Shown: piece after piece, positions 47,780 through 57,059 of the stretch
Layout: every line of letters begins with the position of its first letter
Numbering within the stretch: the first letter of the stretch is position 1
Assembly (NCBI GenBank): GCA_001940845.1
Contig: MSGV01000022.1
Coordinates: 23,450 to 87,449 of the forward strand
Source: Christensenellaceae bacterium Phil7
Lineage (GTDB): Bacteria > Bacillota > Clostridia > Christensenellales > CAG-138
DNA: 64,000 nucleotides
Direction of reading: 5' to 3'
Notes under the pieces: model-generated
Told to the model about the DNA's origin: nothing
What the model saw: only the letters and a program-made list of their open reading frames with translations
Database searches by the model: none
Made by a program: the position numbers and the translations under genes

Positions 47780-48457
47780 ATGAAAAAGAAAATCATCATA
47801 CCAATCATCATCGTCGCTGTGCTGATTTTTGGCGTGCTTGCTGTGCTCTGCATAAAGCCGCCGAAGGATATGTCCAATATACCCTCTGCAATGAATTTCC
47901 CATATACCACCAGCGATGGCTTTATCGAAATTCAGAAGCTCTATAACTATAGCGGTTATTATGTTGAGGATGGTTCGGAATCCGAGATCGATAAGGTTGC
48001 CGCTGTCAAGGTCAAGAATGTAAGCGGCAAAACCATAGAATTCCTGGATATGCAGCTCATTTCGGGTTCGGATACCCTCAATTTTGAGATATCTCTGCTT
48101 CCGCCGGATGCGACTGTATTAGTCATGGAGGCGGATAAAAAAGCTTGCTCCCTAACTGCGAAATACGAGTATGGCGGAGGCGGGTGTGCGCTAATAGATG
48201 AACTGGATCTATGCCCGGACAAGGTTCAAATCTATATCGATGCCGATGGAGCGATTACCGTAGAAAATATAAGCGATGAGCCTATTAATGAGCTTAGGCT
48301 GTTCTATAAAAATCAGCTCGATACCGGTGAGTATGTCGGCGGCATTGCATATACCGTCAGCATTAAGTCACTTGATTCAGGCGAAAGCCAGAAGATACGG
48401 CCTACGCATTTCGATCCGCAGTGCGGCCGGATTATGATGGTTAGGATATATGAGTGA
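47780..48457 (+). CDS. Membrane-anchored protein of unknown function
   Basis: 225 residues. A single N-terminal helix (KKIIIPIIIVAVLIFGVLAV, about 3-23) precedes an extracellular beta-rich domain with no recognised family (for example VAAVKVKNVSGKTIEFLDMQ). GAGGC precedes the ATG, and the gene starts 20 bases after the radical SAM stop, so it is probably the last or next-to-last gene of the operon. It could be a docking or immunity protein for the mature peptide, but nothing in the sequence shows this. Confidence 0.65.
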   Translation: MKKKIIIPIIIVAVLIFGVLAVLCIKPPKDMSNIPSAMNFPYTTSDGFIEIQKLYNYSGYYVEDGSESEIDKVAAVKVKNVSGKTIEFLDMQLISGSDTLNFEISLLPPDATVLVMEADKKACSLTAKYEYGGGGCALIDELDLCPDKVQIYIDADGAITVENISDEPINELRLFYKNQLDTGEYVGGIAYTVSIKSLDSGESQKIRPTHFDPQCGRIMMVRIYE

Positions 48458-48533
48458 TTTGAACCATAAAGACAGTATCGGACTTGACAAATGATAGGCT
48501 ATATTGCAGACTGAATGCAATCAATGGTGAACG

Positions 48534-49085
48534 ATGCATAAAAGGAACGAGACCAAGATCATACAGGATTATTCGCTGGATGATTACAACAGATATATTG
48601 AACATGAGAACAAACGCCGCAACATTTTAAGGCTGATAGGCATAATTGTCATCGGCATAATTGCTGCTGCGACGACAGGTATGCTTTGCCACTTCATAAT
48701 AAAAGCAGCAAGTCCGAGCTACACCGATAAGCCTCTGGTAACGCCTAAGATTGATGATATGGAGACTCCATATATGACCGTTGCTCCATGGTCGGCTGAA
48801 CCCACCATGGAGCCGGTATCCGAGCCCCCAGAGGTTTCAACCAATGAGCCGGAGACCGTTGCCCCCAGTTCAGAAGAACCTTCCCAGTCGGCTTCGGAGG
48901 TGCCAGTGAGCACACCAATGGCCACTGCAGCACAGCAGACTCCTATGCGTGTAACTCCAACGCCAACGGCTGTGCCAACATATACGCCTGCACCAACTCT
49001 AACTTCCATACCCACTTCGGTGCCGACACCATCAAATACCCCCGCTCCAACAGAACTGCCGACAAATACTCCGGATGGAAACTAA
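48534..49085 (+). CDS. Single-pass membrane protein with Pro/Thr/Ser-rich outer tail
   Basis: 183 residues. A charged N-terminal stretch of about 35 residues, one membrane helix (LIGIIVIGIIAAATTGMLCH, about 37-60), then about 120 residues of low complexity rich in Pro, Thr, Ser, Glu and Val (TPTPTAVPTYTPAPTLTSIP and similar). No folded domain was seen after the helix. The tail resembles the stalk of the VWA protein upstream. The gene may be part of the same locus, but no promoter or clear ribosome-binding site was found before it. Confidence 0.55.
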   Translation: MHKRNETKIIQDYSLDDYNRYIEHENKRRNILRLIGIIVIGIIAAATTGMLCHFIIKAASPSYTDKPLVTPKIDDMETPYMTVAPWSAEPTMEPVSEPPEVSTNEPETVAPSSEEPSQSASEVPVSTPMATAAQQTPMRVTPTPTAVPTYTPAPTLTSIPTSVPTPSNTPAPTELPTNTPDGN

Positions 49086-49449
49086 AATGACATGATGTAT
49101 GTAATCGTGAAAGGACTGTGATAAAGAATTCCATATAACGATGACGAGCGTTAGCATCTTAAAAGCTCTCAGGCGGAGAACTGAGTGCAGAAAGATGAAT
49201 TTATTTTCAGGTTGAAACACTAATTTTTCAGCATATTTAAAGAAAAATCAGCACTTTTGAGTCACAAAAATCATTATAGATAATATAAAAAAGATATAAT
49301 CCATCTAATTCAAAAAAGCTAATTAACTTAAAGAAAAATTATTAAACAAAAAGAAAATTAATTCTTTAGAAGCTGCGTAATAATTCCGAAATGTGGATCA
49401 ATTTTGGGTAGAGTTTGCCATAAAAAATACATATTTTGTTAATAGAGAT
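49086..49449. other. AT-rich non-coding spacer
   Basis: About 365 bases, very AT-rich from 49230 onward, with no supportable gene, repeat or RNA. It ends at the promoter of the peptidoglycan-binding protein. Confidence 0.6.
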
Positions 49450-49478
49450 TTGCATTTTCGGGTTATGAGTGGTATAAT
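49450..49478 (+). promoter_or_regulatory. Promoter of the peptidoglycan-binding/NlpC gene
   Basis: TTGCAT, exactly 17 bases and a perfect TATAAT, about 78 bases before the start codon. Confidence 0.7.
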
Positions 49479-49555
49479 AGCTTCGCAATTTGCAATCGGT
49501 GTCTGTATTAAATGCAGGATGTAACTTATTATTTGTATTTGCGAAAGGAGGCAAT

Positions 49556-51427
49556 ATGAAGAAATTATTTTCTGATGCATTAGAAAGCATCAAGAGTTTA
49601 TTTACTAAGAACGGCAGAGCCGGAAACGGAAAGGACGTAAACGAAAATATCGATAATAACATTAAACATTCGGCTAAGAGGGAGGAGAGTCTGCTCAGGC
49701 GGGTATGGCGGAATATCCGTAACCTCCTATCGCGCTATAGAGCCGCGTCCATGTGCGGTGCAGCTTTGATAATCGTTGGCATTATTGCGGCTGTCTGCCT
49801 AAGCGCACAAAGTGCGATCAAACCATTCGATGGTGAATTGCCAAATAGCAGCGATAAAAGTGCCGAGGTTCAAAATGCGACCCCAATACCGACTTTGGTA
49901 TTTGAGCCTACAGAATTGACGACGACTGAGCAGAATGCCTGCACGACTGCCCCGCAGGATATCAATAACATGACGGCTCAGCCAACAGAAGATCCCGCAA
50001 GCAGTGATATTCCGGATGCCGAGGGTTCTGAACACACTTTGATACGTGTGACAAGCACGCCGGAACCGGATGTTGTACTTCGCGGCGAGCATAGCGAGTT
50101 GATCCCGGAGGTTCAGGTGAAGCTCATGAATCTCTGGTACATGGATCAGGATGAGCCAACTGATTATTTTGGATCGATAACAGAAAGCGCACTCAGGTCA
50201 TTCCAACGCAGAAATGACCTTGAGGTGACGGGAAGGCTTGATATTGAGACTTATAATCAGCTTATGAGCGTCAATGCAAGGGTCTATATGACAGTTCTCG
50301 GAGATGAAGGTGATGACGTTATACTGGTTCAGACCAGATTGTTTGAGCTTGGATACCTTGTTGATTATGAAAACGGAGTCTTCGGCCAAACGACCGAGAA
50401 GGCTGTAAAAGAATTCCAATTTTCCAATCAATTGGATGTAGATGGTAAGGTTGGCAAAATGACCAAGGAAGCTCTCTATAGTCCAGATGCGGTGGGTAAA
50501 GGGTATGCTATAGGTGATGTTGGCGATGAGATCAGAAATTATCAGCAACGGCTTCAGGAATTGGGATATCTCACCACAGAGCCGGATGGTATTTTTGGAA
50601 AAGATACGCAAATAGCCGTCAGACGGTTCCAGGCTCAAAATGCTCTGATTGAGGATGGATATTTGGGACCGACAACTAGGGAAAGACTTATGAGCAGCGA
50701 TGCTGTGGGCAATGCGCTGCATTACGGAATGCAGGGAACCGATGTTCAGAATATTCAGCAGCGTCTGTATGAGCTTAATTATCTGCGTGCTAAGGATATT
50801 AACGGTTATTTTACAGCCATAACAGAAAAAGCAGTCAAGCTCTTCCAAAAGAATTGCGGCATTCAGCAGGATGGTAAGGTAGGCAGATATACCATGTCGC
50901 GGTTGTTTGCCGATGATGCACCCCGATCAAGCAATCCAGTCAGTTCCGGCAATTCAGGTGGAAATGGCGGAAGCACTGGCGGCGGAAACGGCGGTGGAAC
51001 CGGTGGTGGTACTGGCGGTGGAAACGGCGGCGGAACCGGGAATAATGATAGCGATGTTCAGGCTCGCATAGAAAAATTCATCAGAATAGCAAACAATAAG
51101 CTGGGGAGTCGGTATGTTCGCGGAGGAAAAGGTCCTAATGTGTTTGATTGTTCAGGCTTCGTTTACTGGTGTCTGAATCAGGCAGGCGTAAGTCAGAGCT
51201 ATATGACGAGTCATATGTGGGCAAACTGCACCAGATATCAGCGCAACAATAGTTTCAGCAATATCAAGCGTGGTGATGTGCTGGTTTTTGAGGGACATGT
51301 TGGTATTTCTCTGGGTAATGGCATGATGATCGATGCATCACAATCTAAGGGGCAGGTGGTCATAAGATCGAATCAGTCCAGCTATTGGCGCAGCGTGTTT
51401 ATATGCTCATTTAGAATATTCCGATAA
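49556..51427 (+). CDS. Peptidoglycan-binding and NlpC/P60 cell-wall protein
   Basis: 623 residues. A membrane anchor (about 75-95, AALIIVGIIAAVCLS) is followed by a Thr/Pro-rich stretch, then four peptidoglycan-binding type 1 repeats (about 180-460; core FxxTTEKAVKEFQ pattern), a Gly/Asn-rich linker (GGGNGGGTGGG, about 470-500) and an NlpC/P60 domain with Cys in FDCSGFVYW and His in FEGHVGISLG. The third catalytic position is Asp (MIDASQ) rather than His. The ATG at 49556 follows GAAAGGAGG; an in-frame start at 49490 lacks one. It anchors to the membrane and cleaves cell-wall peptides; the long linker reaches through the wall. The catalytic domain is a paralogue of that in the dockerin protein at 36594. 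Confidence 0.88.
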   Translation: MKKLFSDALESIKSLFTKNGRAGNGKDVNENIDNNIKHSAKREESLLRRVWRNIRNLLSRYRAASMCGAALIIVGIIAAVCLSAQSAIKPFDGELPNSSDKSAEVQNATPIPTLVFEPTELTTTEQNACTTAPQDINNMTAQPTEDPASSDIPDAEGSEHTLIRVTSTPEPDVVLRGEHSELIPEVQVKLMNLWYMDQDEPTDYFGSITESALRSFQRRNDLEVTGRLDIETYNQLMSVNARVYMTVLGDEGDDVILVQTRLFELGYLVDYENGVFGQTTEKAVKEFQFSNQLDVDGKVGKMTKEALYSPDAVGKGYAIGDVGDEIRNYQQRLQELGYLTTEPDGIFGKDTQIAVRRFQAQNALIEDGYLGPTTRERLMSSDAVGNALHYGMQGTDVQNIQQRLYELNYLRAKDINGYFTAITEKAVKLFQKNCGIQQDGKVGRYTMSRLFADDAPRSSNPVSSGNSGGNGGSTGGGNGGGTGGGTGGGNGGGTGNNDSDVQARIEKFIRIANNKLGSRYVRGGKGPNVFDCSGFVYWCLNQAGVSQSYMTSHMWANCTRYQRNNSFSNIKRGDVLVFEGHVGISLGNGMMIDASQSKGQVVIRSNQSSYWRSVFICSFRIFR

Positions 51428-51452
51428 GATCGTTTAAATTTATCGTTTTGCA

Positions 51453-51490
51453 GGAACACCGTGATAATTGCGGTGTTCCACTTATTTATT
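51453..51490 (+). terminator. Rho-independent terminator of the peptidoglycan-binding protein gene
   Basis: GGAACACCG pairs with CGGTGTTCC (perfect 9 bp) around a 9-base loop, followed by ACTTATTTATT, 25 bases after the stop. Confidence 0.75.
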
Positions 51491-51570
51491 ATGCCTTTGT
51501 AATAATGTTTGCAGATACATATATTTTGCTGTTTCGGCGATAAAACGCCTTTGAAATGTGTAAAAGGTAC

Positions 51571-51600
51571 TTGACATGATCACATGAACGCTATTATAAT
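51571..51600 (+). promoter_or_regulatory. Promoter of rpmH
   Basis: Perfect TTGACA, 18 bases and perfect TATAAT, about 90 bases before the rpmH start codon. Confidence 0.75.
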
Positions 51601-51688
51601 GAATACTTGTGACACTATGGGGGTATGCTGCTAATTTAGCTGGCAATATATCCCTCGCAAATAGTAATGAAGAAAGAGGTACTGTATA

Positions 51689-51823
51689 ATGAAGATGACT
51701 TATCAGCCCAAGGTTAGGCAGAGGAAAAAGGTTCATGGCTTCCGTAAGCGCATGAGCACACAGAATGGCCGTAATGTGCTAGCTCGCAGAAGACTCAAAG
51801 GCAGAAAGAAACTTTCTGCATAA
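51689..51823 (+). CDS. rpmH: 50S ribosomal protein L34
   Basis: 44 residues, beginning [20 protein letters not shown] and ending [12 protein letters not shown], an unmistakable L34 with the conserved HGFRKRM and [18 protein letters not shown] segments. The start follows AAAGAGGT nine bases upstream. It opens the rpmH-rnpA-yidD-yidC-jag-mnmE cluster that in Firmicutes normally lies beside dnaA and the origin; dnaA is not in this window, since a cell-wall gene is upstream. Confidence 0.95.
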   Translation: MKMTYQPKVRQRKKVHGFRKRMSTQNGRNVLARRRLKGRKKLSA

Positions 51824-51979
51824 AGAGATAGGTGCAGCGATCAGTGAGCATTGATCGTTTGTATGAGGATATGGCGGAATCAATTTGGGATTCCGCCGGA
51901 TGATCCTGAGTAAAACTGGCTGAGATTGATCTGCCGGTTGGTACAGATAAATGCGTAGCGGCCGGAGCCGTAAAATGGA
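51824..51979 (+). other. rpmH-rnpA spacer with two stems
   Basis: Contains GATCA/TGATC at 51839-51856 and GGCGGAATC (51873-51881) with GATTCCGCC (51889-51897), a perfect 9-bp stem with a 7-base loop. Neither has a T tract; the second may cause partial termination or processing between the abundant rpmH message and rnpA. Confidence 0.5.
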
Positions 51980-52444
51980 TTGAAGCGTTGCTATTCTCTT
52001 AAACGAAACAAGGAATTTCGCTATGCTTACCGCGTCGGTAAATCAGCCGGCTCAAAGAGCATGGTGCTTATCTATGCAAAGGGAAGGCCGGATGAGATCA
52101 AAATTGGATTCTCCGTCAGCAAAAAAATTGGCAATGCAGTGATTCGCAATCGAATTAAGCGCAGACTCAGGGAGGCAGTAACCCCCCTTATTCCCGGTTT
52201 AAAAAAGGGATATAAGCTTATAATAATTGCAAAGCCTCCGATAAAGGATGAAAAGCTTCCGTCGATTATTTCGAGCATGCGTTATATGGTCAGGAAGGCG
52301 AATCTCTTCGCAGCTTCCGGTAATGAGAATTTGAAAACGGATGCATATACATCCGCACAGCCAGAGGCTGATAAACTTGATACTCCGCCTATTGAATCGA
52401 GTGCGGCGCCTGATAATACCAAACTGGAATATAGTCCGAATTAG
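51980..52444 (+). CDS. rnpA: Ribonuclease P protein component
   Basis: 154 residues, the protein subunit of RNase P that processes tRNA 5' ends. The start [20 protein letters not shown] and the RNR signature region [20 protein letters not shown] are typical. The start is TTG; an ATG five bases upstream is out of frame. The usual length is about 110-120 residues; here the last 40 residues are an acidic, Ser/Pro-rich tail (for example [14 protein letters not shown]) absent from normal RnpA. It is followed by yidD after 20 bases. Confidence 0.95.
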   Translation: MKRCYSLKRNKEFRYAYRVGKSAGSKSMVLIYAKGRPDEIKIGFSVSKKIGNAVIRNRIKRRLREAVTPLIPGLKKGYKLIIIAKPPIKDEKLPSIISSMRYMVRKANLFAASGNENLKTDAYTSAQPEADKLDTPPIESSAAPDNTKLEYSPN

Positions 52445-52464
52445 ACAGGGTGGTGAGAGGCACA

Positions 52465-52737
52465 ATGGAAGATAAAGACGGGTCAATTAAGAGCAAGCAT
52501 GGGCTTATATCGCGTTTTTTACAATGGCTCATTCAGCGCTATCAGACTGACATATCGCCATATATAGGTGCACACTGCAAGTATACACCAACCTGTTCAC
52601 AATATGCGCTTGAAGCAATCCGCATACATGGTGTGCTTCGAGGTATCGTTTATGCATTTTGGCGCATTTTGCGCTGCAACCCGTTCTCCAAGGGCGGCTA
52701 TGATCCTGTACCGCCCAAGAAGTTAAATGAAAACTGA
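52465..52737 (+). CDS. yidD: Membrane protein insertion efficiency factor YidD
   Basis: 90 residues with the three-cysteine core [20 protein letters not shown] and [17 protein letters not shown]. It assists YidC-dependent insertion of membrane proteins, though its biochemistry is uncertain. The ATG at 52465 follows GAGAGG; a GTG at 52450 would add five residues. It lies between rnpA and yidC as usual. Confidence 0.93.
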   Translation: MEDKDGSIKSKHGLISRFLQWLIQRYQTDISPYIGAHCKYTPTCSQYALEAIRIHGVLRGIVYAFWRILRCNPFSKGGYDPVPPKKLNEN

Positions 52738-52786
52738 TGGCGTATGCTGCTGAAGCGGTTTTACGTTCACGATAAGAAAGGCAAAG

Positions 52787-53851
52787 ATGATTCACGATTT
52801 CTTTCTCACCGAGTGGTTTTTCTACCTGCTGCGGTGGCTCTATAATGTGTTGGGCAATAGCTATTTTCTGGCTATTTTCTTAACAACTCTGGCCCTCAGG
52901 CTCATTCAGGTATTCCCCGATATCGCAAGCCGTAAGTCGCAGCGCAAACAGGCTGCTCTCCAGCCGGAGCTTGAAAAGCTGCAGAAGAGGTATTCGGATA
53001 ATCCTCAGAAGCTCCAGCAGGAGCAATCAAAGCTTATGAAGGAGAATGGCGTGGGCATGCTTTCAGGATGTCTTCCAATGCTGTTGACGCTTCCGATATT
53101 CTTCAGCTTTCTCGCGGCATTCCGCTTTTGGGGATATGAGCAGACGTTAAAGCTCACCTATGAGACCATTGTCTGTCAGGAACAGACCGTGGTGGAAGGG
53201 GAGAGCACGTTGGCAGATGATACCTATAAAAGCTTTCGTTTTCTCTGGATAACGAATATCTGGCAGCCAGATAATGGATTCAAGCCGGTAGTTGCGTCAG
53301 CAGATGATGTTTCAAAGTATGGCAAAATTGAAAATCTGGTGCTTTTCCATAAGGGATATACAAATCTTCGTGGAGAGAAGATAGAAGGTGAAAGCATATG
53401 GCAGACTTTGCTTGATTATGGTATTGCGGAAGGAGAGTTCGGAGGAGATAATATGAAGCTGCTTCCGAATAATGCTGCCAAGGAAAAGTACGATGAGCTT
53501 ATGAGCGGCTATAAGCAGGGCTATAATAACGGTTTGTTTATTTTGCCTGTGTTAGCTGCAGGTTTCCAATTCTTGGCAACTTGGATATCCATGCGTCAGC
53601 AGAAGAGGGATAATTCCGCAGCCGCACAGGCCGCAGGTTCTATGAATTTCATGACTTGGCTGTTCCCAATCATGAGTTTCTATTTCTGCCTCACTGCAAC
53701 GAGTGCATTTGCACTCTACTGGGTGCTTTCGAGTGTATTCCAGATAGCATCGTCCACCATCATAAATTCGATTTTAAAGAAGCAACCTGTAGCGTTGGGT
53801 CAAAAGCAGCTTGGCTCAGATTCCAGGGGTCATTCTGCAAAGAGAAAATAA
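52787..53851 (+). CDS. yidC: Membrane insertase YidC/SpoIIIJ
   Basis: 354 residues, five expected membrane helices. The helical hairpin begins LALRLIQVFPDIASRKSQRK, carrying the arginine of the hydrophilic groove, followed by PELEKLQKRYSDNPQKLQQE. It lacks a lipoprotein signal. The loop after the second helix is unusually long, about 120 residues (EQTVVEGESTLADDTYKSF through GYKQGYNN), against 20-40 in Bacillus; its role is unknown. The end carries a short basic tail. It inserts proteins into the membrane with or without Sec. AAAGGC precedes the ATG. Confidence 0.93.
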   Translation: MIHDFFLTEWFFYLLRWLYNVLGNSYFLAIFLTTLALRLIQVFPDIASRKSQRKQAALQPELEKLQKRYSDNPQKLQQEQSKLMKENGVGMLSGCLPMLLTLPIFFSFLAAFRFWGYEQTLKLTYETIVCQEQTVVEGESTLADDTYKSFRFLWITNIWQPDNGFKPVVASADDVSKYGKIENLVLFHKGYTNLRGEKIEGESIWQTLLDYGIAEGEFGGDNMKLLPNNAAKEKYDELMSGYKQGYNNGLFILPVLAAGFQFLATWISMRQQKRDNSAAAQAAGSMNFMTWLFPIMSFYFCLTATSAFALYWVLSSVFQIASSTIINSILKKQPVALGQKQLGSDSRGHSAKRK

Positions 53852-53863
53852 ATGATAGCTGCT

Positions 53864-53965
53864 GGTGTGCCGATAAATGGGAGTGTTTCCCGTGAATCGG
53901 TACACCGCCAAATCCGGAGAAGTCTCCGGCATATAATCACAAATTCACCGAGCGTGGGCGAACCC
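53864..53965 (+). promoter_or_regulatory. Structured leader between yidC and jag
   Basis: Three stems in 100 bases: GGTGTGCCGAT (53864-53874) with ATCGGTACACC (53896-53906) enclosing GGGA/TCCC; CCGGAGA/TCTCCGG (53914-53929); and GTGGG/CCCAC near 53955-53965. TATAAT sits at 53932-53937. None is followed by a T tract. The first and last resemble a cis-regulatory RNA, but no known family was recognised. Confidence 0.45.
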
Positions 53966-54023
53966 ACATATGACGGTGTCCCTCCCGTTCCACTCACGCA
54001 TTAAATTATCGAAAGGACATAAT

Positions 54024-55583
54024 ATGCGTTCAATAGAAGTAACCGGCAAATCGGTTGATATTGCAATTTTCTCCGGGCTGCAGCAGCTTGGTCTTTCAAT
54101 TGATGAAGTAACGATAGAAACTCTACAGACTGAAAGCAAGGGAATTCTTGGTATCGGTGCAAGACCTGCTAAGGTACGTTTGACTGAAAAACCCGTGGAA
54201 GAGGTCGTGGTTCCAAATTTTGAAGCAGATAGAATCCAGCGTGAGCGCGGAAAAGGGCGCGAACGCAGGGATGAAGTACGAGGTCACGGTCGTGAACGTC
54301 GGGACGACAGCCGCGAAGGACGCGGGGGTGAGCGTAAAGATATCCGCGGCAAATCCATGCAGGATGATGCGGAAAACAAGTCCGAGGGGACTTCGGTTGA
54401 GCCGGCTCGTCGCCGTCAAGAAAAAAAGAAACCCTATCGCAATATTGATGAAATGCTTGCGGCCATGGGATCCTCTGTTGATTCGGAGCCGGATGAAAAT
54501 TTTGAGCAGGATATGAGCCTAGGTGAGGCGACCGCACTAAAGAGCGGAGGCTCCGTCTATGATACCCATAAATACGGATCCGATTCAGCAGCAAGTTTTA
54601 GCACTGGTTTGTCATCAGCGGATGGAAGATCAGAGCAAAAGGAACAGGAGATTCCGAAGAGAATTGATGAACCGGAAAGCGAGTCCGAGTCTATCGAACA
54701 GAGCATCTCCAGCGTTGTTCGCGAAGCGGAGCGTTACGCTGAATCCATGGAGGATGAATATTCGCGAAGAAAAACGAGTGGCAACGGTCAGCACAGCAGG
54801 AATAGTAATTACAAGAATAATCGCAGTGGTAATCGGCAGAATTCTAAGCCAGCAAAACATCGCCAGGAACTTCAGTCGGAGCAAAGGTCTGCCATGCAGC
54901 CTGAGAGGGAAATAAACTATACTGAGGAAGCTGCAATAGATAATCCTGCTGCGGATTTTGTGAAAAAACTCATTGAGCATATGGGAATCAACGGAAAGGT
55001 GCTTGCCGCTTGCGATGAAGAGGCAGTTCGTCTGCGTATTGACAGTGAATCCATGGGTGCGCTTATAGGGCATAGGGGGGAGACACTTGATGCCATTCAG
55101 TATTTGACATCATTGGTCATAAATCGAAATCGCAAGGAAGATGGATATACCCGTATAACTATAGATACGGAGGATTATCGCGAGAAGCGTGAAGAGACCC
55201 TTACCAGGCTTGCCAAGCGTGTTGCTCAGCAGGTTAAAAATACCGGCAGGGCACGTGTGTTGGAGCCCATGAATCCATATGAGCGCAGGATATTGCATTC
55301 GGCGCTGCAGAATAATCCATTTGTCGCGACTCACAGTGAGGGTGAGGAACCAAATCGCCGCGTTGTGGTAACTCCAAAGCGCAGGAATCGGGGATATGGC
55401 GGCAATAATAACCGCCGACCGGACAGACGCAGATTTGATGATCGCAGTACGGAGGACCGGGGTAATCGGAATACTGGCGTTTTAGCAGAGCAGGATGCCA
55501 AGCACAATGATGTTAATCTCCAAGCCCCGGGATTTAATTCGGTAGATGCCGAAGTGCCCATGCAGGAGTCAATAACGGAATAA
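54024..55583 (+). CDS. jag: RNA-binding protein Jag/KhpB
   Basis: 519 residues, over twice the usual length of about 210-250. A Jag-N domain is at 1-50 (RSIEVTGKSVDIAIFSGLQQ), the KH domain near 340-400 contains the GHRGETLDAIQYLTSLV loop, and the R3H domain near 405-455 has NPYERRILHSAL. The 290 residues between are charged, low-complexity sequence rich in Arg, Glu, Ser and Asn, and the tail is Arg/Asn-rich (RRNRGYGGNNNRRPDRRR). Jag binds RNA and controls envelope growth and sporulation genes. The ATG at 54024 follows GAAAGGA. Confidence 0.92.
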   Translation: MRSIEVTGKSVDIAIFSGLQQLGLSIDEVTIETLQTESKGILGIGARPAKVRLTEKPVEEVVVPNFEADRIQRERGKGRERRDEVRGHGRERRDDSREGRGGERKDIRGKSMQDDAENKSEGTSVEPARRRQEKKKPYRNIDEMLAAMGSSVDSEPDENFEQDMSLGEATALKSGGSVYDTHKYGSDSAASFSTGLSSADGRSEQKEQEIPKRIDEPESESESIEQSISSVVREAERYAESMEDEYSRRKTSGNGQHSRNSNYKNNRSGNRQNSKPAKHRQELQSEQRSAMQPEREINYTEEAAIDNPAADFVKKLIEHMGINGKVLAACDEEAVRLRIDSESMGALIGHRGETLDAIQYLTSLVINRNRKEDGYTRITIDTEDYREKREETLTRLAKRVAQQVKNTGRARVLEPMNPYERRILHSALQNNPFVATHSEGEEPNRRVVVTPKRRNRGYGGNNNRRPDRRRFDDRSTEDRGNRNTGVLAEQDAKHNDVNLQAPGFNSVDAEVPMQESITE

Positions 55584-55587
55584 GACA

Positions 55588-56943
55588 ATGATTGGAGCAA
55601 GTCTAAAAGATAATATTTTCGCACTGTCCACACCTGTGGGCGGTGCGATTGCTCTATTGAGAGCGAGCGGAACCGAAATTTTACCAGTCCTTGAAAAAAT
55701 TTTTACGGGAAATATTGAAGAGAGAAAACTAAATTTCGGAAGGATAATTGATCCTGCGGCAGAAAATAGTATGGAGATTGATTCGGCGATGGCTGTATAC
55801 TTTAAGGCTCCGCATTCCTATACGGGTGAGGATATGTTCGAGCTCAATCTTCATGGATCATATGCAGTGGTATCAGCAGTATCAAAGCTGCTCGCATGCC
55901 AGGGCTTCCGGCAGGCGGAGCCCGGTGAATTTACAAAGCGGGCTTTTTTGAATGGAAAGTTGGATCTGATACAGGCTGATGCAGTCATGGATCTCATACT
56001 TGCGGATACCGAGCGCAGCCATGATGCGGCATTGGAGCAGCTAAAAGGTGGTCTCAGCAGGCGTATTGCCGGAATTGAAGGCAAGCTTATCGATCTTGGT
56101 ACGGAATTGGCAGCTGCAATGGATTATCCAGATGAGATGGAGGATGAAGTGCTTTCTGATTGCGAAAAAATAATAGATGAACAAATTTTTGCAATCTCTG
56201 CATTGGTAGCCTCCGGCAGTGGTAGGATACTGCGAGAGGGTGCAAAGGTTGTCATACTTGGCAGCCCGAATGTCGGCAAATCAAGCCTGATGAATGCCAT
56301 GACTGGTACGGGTCGAGCAATTGTGACCAATATTGCGGGTACAACACGAGATATAATTGAAGAAAAAATAGATTTGCGCGGCTATCCAATACGTTTGGTG
56401 GATACGGCAGGGTTGCACATAACGGATGATCCGGTTGAAAAAATAGGAATAGAACGCGCCATGGCGGAAGCTGATACAGCTCAGCTCATAATTCGGCTTT
56501 TTGATGGAAGTATGGGGCTTACCGATTCGGAGAGAACGGCATTTGAAAATGATAGGGCAGCGACCCTGTATGTCATTAATAAATGCGATGCAGCGCCGTC
56601 AGCGTGCATGAGGCTTGCCGCAGAGCTCAAGGAACATAATCCGAAGGCTGAGATAACCATAATAAGCTGTAAAACCGGTGAAGGTATGGTTGAATTTGTT
56701 GATGCGATGCTGAAATGCATGGGGCTAAGCGAGAGCAGCGGTGCGATTGTGACCAACGAAAGGCATATTGCGTGCTTGGGAAGAGCAAAGGCTGAGCTTC
56801 AGGATGCGAAAAAAGCACCAACCACCGATCTGAAAGCGTTGGGAATAAACTCCGCGTTGATGTTTCTTGGTGAGATTACCGGAAGAACTGCCGGGGAAGA
56901 GATTCTGAATGGTATTTTTTCCCGTTTTTGTGTTGGAAAATAG
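55588..56943 (+). CDS. mnmE: tRNA modification GTPase MnmE
   Basis: 451 residues, installing the cmnm5 group on wobble U34 of tRNA together with MnmG. The N-terminal folate-binding domain (1-120) includes IFALSTPVGGAIALLRASG and the GTPase has G1 GSPNVGKSS, G3 DTAGLH and G4 NKCDA; the C-terminal end is the conserved FCVGK. It starts five bases after jag. MnmG, usually next, is absent here, which breaks the typical origin cluster. Confidence 0.96.
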   Translation: MIGASLKDNIFALSTPVGGAIALLRASGTEILPVLEKIFTGNIEERKLNFGRIIDPAAENSMEIDSAMAVYFKAPHSYTGEDMFELNLHGSYAVVSAVSKLLACQGFRQAEPGEFTKRAFLNGKLDLIQADAVMDLILADTERSHDAALEQLKGGLSRRIAGIEGKLIDLGTELAAAMDYPDEMEDEVLSDCEKIIDEQIFAISALVASGSGRILREGAKVVILGSPNVGKSSLMNAMTGTGRAIVTNIAGTTRDIIEEKIDLRGYPIRLVDTAGLHITDDPVEKIGIERAMAEADTAQLIIRLFDGSMGLTDSERTAFENDRAATLYVINKCDAAPSACMRLAAELKEHNPKAEITIISCKTGEGMVEFVDAMLKCMGLSESSGAIVTNERHIACLGRAKAELQDAKKAPTTDLKALGINSALMFLGEITGRTAGEEILNGIFSRFCVGK

Positions 56944-57059
56944 CAGCGAGCCAAGTGCAATACCTAGATTCACGAATATTGGATCATGAATGCAGCCGCT
57001 CATGCTTTTAAATAAAAACCAGAATAGCCGAATAAAATACATGAAAAGGAGATTTGACA

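Noticed and set aside
51428..51688. DnaA boxes or an origin before rpmH
   Set aside because: Only one weak partial match to the TTATNCACA box was seen and no AT-rich unwinding repeats, so no origin is claimed.
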